A stretch of DNA of 64,000 bases from Blasia pusilla (taxonomy: Eukaryota; Marchantiophyta; Marchantiopsida; Blasiales), in contig CM114275.1 of NCBI GenBank assembly GCA_050084515.1, positions 24,552,001-24,616,000 of the forward strand, read 5' to 3'. Under the pieces are notes generated by a model. It had not been told where the DNA came from. It ran no database searches and saw only the letters and a program-made list of their open reading frames with translations. The position numbers and the translations under genes were made by a program. This document shows positions 60,024 through 64,000 of this stretch, in pieces (positions within the stretch are counted from its first letter, which is position 1; every line of letters starts with the position of its first letter).

Positions 60024-61290
60024 GTAGTGCCCGCTGGATTTTCTCAAGAGTCGACGGATCCACAAGCAACGGTGATCCCACAGGTGCCACAACGAGCACC
60101 AGTACCACGGGAGCGGGCCGGTGTGCCCAGAGAGCAAGTCGGGTACCGTGAGCCTATGAGGCAACGACGTGGTCTTGTTGGACGTGTGGAGGAGCCCATA
60201 GGCAGAGAGACTGCCCACAGCATGGGAGAGGACAACGAGCACCTCCGATTGCTCAGGAGCCATAGAGGATGGCCCCACCATAGCACCAGTGTGACTATTG
60301 CCACAGATATGGTCACACTAGGGATAGGTGTTTTGACCTTCGCCGAGAGACGTGTCCAGAGGTAGGCCGAGGGCCTGGGGGCGGTCGTCCTGGAGGAGGT
60401 CGTGGAGTTCTTCCTAGACGTGGTGGTAGAGGACCACCACCAGCCAGAGGAGATGGAGCAGGAGCACCAAAGCCGGCACTTCTCTCACGCATCAATTAGT
60501 TGGAGCAGAGGATTGCTGCCTTGACGATGATGCAGCTCAGGGAAGGCACGGAGCCGCGAGCAGCTAGTGTGGCTCCAGCTTCTACCTCTTACCCTGACCC
60601 ATGTGAGGATCTCGCTAGTATGGGGTTTATGTGTAGTGCAGCCTGGGTTGAGGCAGCTGTAGTGGTGACTCAGGGTGATGGGAGAGGCACCGAGCCATCG
60701 AGAGGTGGAGTTGAGATTGACCCACCAGAGGGGACTCATGGGCGGCAGGCCAGGGTTCCACAGTCATTCACATTGTCGGAGGCACTACACACACCATCGA
60801 TGGTGCCTTGACGACCAACGGTGCCTATAGCTCACGCAGGTATGTCGACGTCACGAGGAGTTGGAGTGACAACTCCTATGCCGGCTCAAGTGGAGTCAGT
60901 GTCGACCATAGTGTTGGGAGTGGCCACCAGAGTGAGTTAGACTCCGCTATTTTCCGCCATAGAGTTGGCGACGTTGGAAGTTAGACCAACTGAGGTGTTC
61001 CGGCTGGCCGCCACGTTGTGTGAGCGTGGAGAGGTGACTACTTCTTGTTCAGAGGTAGTTGGGGAGGTGGTGGACTTGCCCTCAGAGCCGGTGCCCGGGA
61101 CGTTCCCCAGAGAGTCATGGCATGCGGCGGCGGCGAAGTTGGTAGATATGCCAGCTCGACCGGCCATAAAGCGAGCAAAGGTGACACCTGGAGTAGTGAT
61201 ACTAGATAACCGAGCTGGAGTATTTTGCTTGGTTAGTCCCACGGGACAGTATACCACGCGCAACGTGTCCTACTTGATTTGGGAGCGCAA
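60024..61290 (+). pseudogene. Gag C-terminus with CCHC knuckle and linker
   Basis: After a Pro/Gln/Arg-rich stretch, a perfect nucleic-acid-binding knuckle CDYCHRYGHTRDRC lies at 60290-60331 (C-X2-C-X4-H-X4-C). The same frame continues through a glycine/arginine tract and a TAG into a linker (60500-60811). After one more stop it reaches KVTPGVVILDNRAGVFCLVS, then PTGQYTTRNVSYLI, the lead-in to protease, up to 61290. The knuckle binds element RNA in active relatives. Confidence 0.75.
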
Positions 61291-61622
61291 CCCTTGATGT
61301 TAGGGAAGTCGGCGTGTTTAGCGTTGGGGTTACGGAAGGCCGACATTGAGCCTTGTCCCTTCCAGATACAAACCTCGATTGGGGGCGTGTCACCTACGCA
61401 GTATATGACTTGACAGGAGATAGTTGTCAACGTCCAGCTAGAGCATGCGATGGATAGTGCTATGGTACGCACACGTGCGATTACGACATCAGCTGAGTCG
61501 TAGGATGTGTTGGTGGGGAGTACAGTGTTATATCCCCTAGGATTCATCCTTGACTTCTGGGAGGAGACCGTTGCTTATCGGCCAGGATGGCGGTCAGGTG
61601 ACGAGCGGATGAGTCAATTACT
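61270..61622 (+). pseudogene. Aspartic protease of the methyltransferase element
   Basis: Frame 1 gives LLDLGAQPLMLGKSACLALG, then LRKADIEPCPFQIQTSIGG. The form D-S-G-A-Q-P, seen in many gypsy proteases, reads DLGAQP here, so the serine is lost but the catalytic aspartate is kept. Downstream, DVLVGSTVLYPLGFILDFWE matches the C-terminal strand of retroviral-type proteases (VLVG...LYPLG). TGA and TAG stops interrupt it. The upstream region is in another frame. Confidence 0.7.
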
Positions 61623-61625
61623 CGT

Positions 61626-62999
61626 GCAGTTTGCGGGACAAGGTGGTTGATCACGAGGCGAGTTGTGACCACGTTGGCAGCTTTCACAGGTAGTGCTAGC
61701 TGGCCAGGAGAGTTGTTGGAGGGGAACGCACATGCGGAGGATGTCCCAGTAGCGGATAGTTCCACGAAGAGATAGGCCGTGGCGGGTGTCTCTTCCCATG
61801 TTGGCGAGACCTCTTCACCATTGTGGGGTACAACTTGCGAGCTACAGAGGAGTGCCGACAACCTCGTGAGGCAGGCGTGGAGTCATGCCTTTATCCCGGA
61901 GCAGCGAGAGTCCGGTGGCGAGCAGGCTCCTGGAGTGGAGACGTTGACCCCATTGGATACCACACCCGTTGTGTGGCAGTGTCCAGAGGAGGGTGTTAGG
62001 GTATTAGATCTCTTCGGAGGGATTAGCACCGGATTGGCCGCGGTATTGCAGGCGGGCATACGGGTGCATCAGTACCTTTATGTGGAGAGAGATGAGCCTG
62101 CACAACGAGTATCATTATGTCACGTAGCGAGATTGGTCCAGAGGTATCATGAGTTGTTGCCAGTATCTGTAGTACAGAGATATCATCATACACTACCCGC
62201 CGACATCTCTTTGGTGGGGGCGCAGGATTTGGATAGAGTTGGCACCATTCATTTGGTGATTGCTGGATGGCCATGTCAGGATCATTCATCAGCTGGCCGA
62301 GGATTTGGATTGCAGGATCTGAGATCAGGGATGTTTTGGGAGATGCTGCAAGTAGTACGACACTTGTAGGAGAGTCAGACATGTTCTCCGACGTACATTT
62401 TGGAGAATGTGCCCTTGTTGGGAGACACTCGTGCACGTGTGATGATGAGTGTGCATCAAGTGAGGTCCTGGTTGGGACCTGCTGTGTTGCTAGATGCAGC
62501 GAGAGTTGGATCACGTGCCCATCGTCCACGAGTGTGGTGGACGAACCTGATACCATCAGAGGTATTGAGTCAAGCATACGATGGATTCCAGAGAGCACCA
62601 CATCTCACAGTGGATGCTATTTTGGGCTCAAGGCGTTGATCTTAGGTGGTGACGCGGGATGATAGACCACCGTTGGCAATGGCCAATAGGGTGGGGGAGT
62701 TGAGGGCAACCTTACCTACGTTGGTGAGCTTCCCAGTATCCCATGCCTTTTGTCAGGGAGGACCAGGCATGATTTGGGATGAGGTGACCCGAGCATTGGA
62801 GGAGCCCACGGTAGATGAGCGCAAGCGCGCCATGGGGTTCACTACAGGTACTACGGCAGTGCCAGGTATGACTGAGGCATCCCAGAGAGAGGTGTTGGGG
62901 CAGGCGATGGACCTAGGTATGGCTGAGCAGAGACGGATGCAAGTATCATCCATGTCGTCACGTCCACGAGTTGGACCATTGCCTACAGGGTCTGTATAG
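61626..62999 (+). pseudogene. Cytosine-5 DNA methyltransferase domain, DNMT3-like, within pol
   Basis: One frame holds all main C5-methyltransferase motifs in order. Motif I VLDLFGGISTGLAAVLQAGI starts at 62001 (AdoMet binding). YVERDEPAQRV follows as motif II. Motif IV is GWPCQDHSSAGRG with the catalytic Cys codon at 62274. LRSGMFWEMLQVVRHL and YILENVPLLGD (motif VI Glu) come next, then SRAHRPRVWWTNL (motif VIII) and, after a target-recognition stretch, EEPTVDERKRAMGF with REVLGQAMDL (motifs IX and X). The G-I-S-T-G form of motif I and E-x-DE in motif II resemble DNMT3 (GIATG) rather than DRM or CMT. It would methylate DNA cytosine using AdoMet. TAG or TGA codons at 61773, 62367, 62637, 62643 and 62997 interrupt this copy. 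It continues in frame into reverse transcriptase. Confidence 0.9.
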
Positions 63000-64000
63000 G
63001 CATTGGCTGGGGGTGGGACGAGGAGAGATATGCATCCATGGACTTCCTAGGACGTCGTTCGAGCATAGAGTGCAAAGGTGGCCAGAGTAGCACATGTTCA
63101 TTTTTTGGATATGGAGCATGGTGTAGGAGGTCAGAGTAGAGTGGCTGTTGCGAACGTGGCTAGGGTTGCTACATAGCAACCAAAGTCGGAGGTTACGTCC
63201 TCTCAGAGTGAGGTCAGGTCGGAGACTTAGGAGCCTGTGATAGGTCTCAAGTTGATAGTAGGAGAGCGACGACGACTTCATAGGTTTCTGAGAGGGCATG
63301 TCAATTGTTTTGCTTTTATTATGAGAGACTTGGCTACGCTGAAGGGTCCTGAGATACGGATTGAGTTGGCTAGTGATACGCCGATCTTTCGTCGACCCTA
63401 CAAGTATTTTGATATGGAGCGAGCCTTGATTCAGAGCAGGAGTCAGGACTTGTTGGAGGCAGGACTTGTGGAGTTATCACATGGGGAGTATGCATCTGCC
63501 ACAATCATGCCAGCAAAGAAGGATATGTATGGCAATTGGATGGATAGGCGGATGTGTGGAGATTACCGTCCTATCAACCGACAGACGAGGTCAGATCGGT
63601 ACGCCATGCCTACTCCTGAGGAGATCTTTGATGCGGTAGGGCATGCAAAGATCTTCAGTACTTTAGATCTCCGTGTTGGCTATCATCAGCTTCCTATAAG
63701 ATTGGAGGACAGGGAGAAGACAACATTCTAGGGGATAGATCGGTTCGGGAGAGATTGCTTGTATCAGTGGCGGTTCTTACCATTTGGGTTGAAGAACGCG
63801 CCTGCAGAGTTTCAGAGAGTGATGGATAGGATTTTGGCTAGCTTGGAGTTTGTACAATGTTCTATAGATGACATTCTTATCTTCAGTTCCACGGTTCATG
63901 AGCATGAGCGACACCTAGAGGAGGTGTTTTGGAGATTTTAGTAACATGGACTGAAGTTACATCCAGGCAAGTGCAGATTCTTTCAGGAGCAGATTGAGTA
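63000..64000 (+). pseudogene. Ty3/gypsy reverse transcriptase of the methyltransferase element (incomplete at edge)
   Basis: After a stop-rich linker (63000-63236), the same frame gives FIMRDLATLKGPEIRIELAS, DTPIFRRPYKYFDME, LEAGLVELSHGEYASATIMP, MCGDYRPINRQTRSDRYAMP, IFSTLDLRVGYHQLPIRLED, then FLPFGLKNAPAEFQRVMDRI. These are Ty3/gypsy RT blocks. The catalytic YIDD reads SIDD (VQCSIDDILIFSS near 63862), so the first residue is lost. A TAG at 63729 stands where TGG is usual (TTFWGI). RNase H and integrase should follow beyond the window. Confidence 0.9.

Larger units (their letters stand above)
57565..64000 (+). mobile_element. Ty3/gypsy-like retroelement carrying a DNA methyltransferase (right end outside window)
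   Basis: Going right: a candidate LTR with TATA box, a long leader, gag, CCHC knuckle, aspartic protease, cytosine-5 methyltransferase and Ty3-type reverse transcriptase, which runs to the window edge. The methyltransferase and RT share one reading frame. Left boundary rests on TGTCACATCTGAGTAG at 57565 and on the promoter signals; no second LTR is available for proof, and no primer-binding site was identified with confidence. Coding regions are broken by stops and frameshifts. Confidence 0.75.

Noticed and set aside
61626-62999. Host DNMT3 gene or pseudogene rather than a retroelement domain
   Set aside because: It has no introns, lies in one frame with an RT, and follows a gag with CCHC knuckle and a protease; a host gene would not be continuous with RT.
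61743-63941. TAG read as a sense codon (recoding) in the MTase-RT frame
   Set aside because: Frameshifts in gag and protease and an altered RT motif show general decay; nuclear plant genes do not reassign TAG.

Overview
This window reads as nuclear DNA of a land plant. Two spliced host genes carry GT..AG introns and belong to plant families: a DUF1068 membrane protein at 2876-4472 and a Root_cap-domain secreted protein at 53243-55048. The rest is long AT-rich intergenic sequence, GA/CT microsatellites and many plant-type transposable elements. The lineage is not fixed by the sequence. A seedless or other non-flowering plant is a reasonable inference, because DNMT3-type methyltransferases (seen here in a retroelement) are known from mosses, other early-diverging plants and charophytes but not from flowering plants.

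Layout. 1-7850: intergenic DNA around the DUF1068 gene. 8332-15425: a GC-rich repeat block, a decayed hAT transposase (10015-12761), a tandem array of a ~180-bp repeat (12960-14278) and a second GC-rich block. The outer ends match two short MITE-like elements at 15652-15883 and 17302-17622, so the stretch may be one large terminal-inverted-repeat element. 17.6-22.1 kb: mostly anonymous, with a decayed gypsy fragment and an inverted repeat.

22113-47735 is a stack of nested LTR retrotransposons, resolved by LTR ends, primer-binding sites and target-site duplications. Copia A1 (+) is split by copia C1 (+, duplication CAAAC). A1 ends abruptly against gypsy G1 (-). G1 is split by copia A2 (-, duplication CTCCT), by a solo gypsy LTR S1 (imperfect duplication ACATA/ACATT), and by a near-complete chromodomain gypsy G2 (-, duplication GTTGC). 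The 5' LTR of G1 abuts a leader of the same family in the opposite orientation.

47.7-57.5 kb: intergenic DNA with a decayed LTR, a candidate tRNA-derived SINE, and the Root_cap gene on a GC-rich island.

57565-64000: the most unusual part. A Ty3/gypsy-like element runs off the right edge. It has a possible LTR promoter, a gag with CCHC knuckle and an aspartic protease. A cytosine-5 DNA methyltransferase domain of DNMT3-like type then sits in the same reading frame as, and directly before, the reverse transcriptase. The copy is broken by stop codons, nearly all TAG, which fits deamination of methylated CAG sites. A retroelement carrying its own DNA methyltransferase inside pol is the main discovery candidate.
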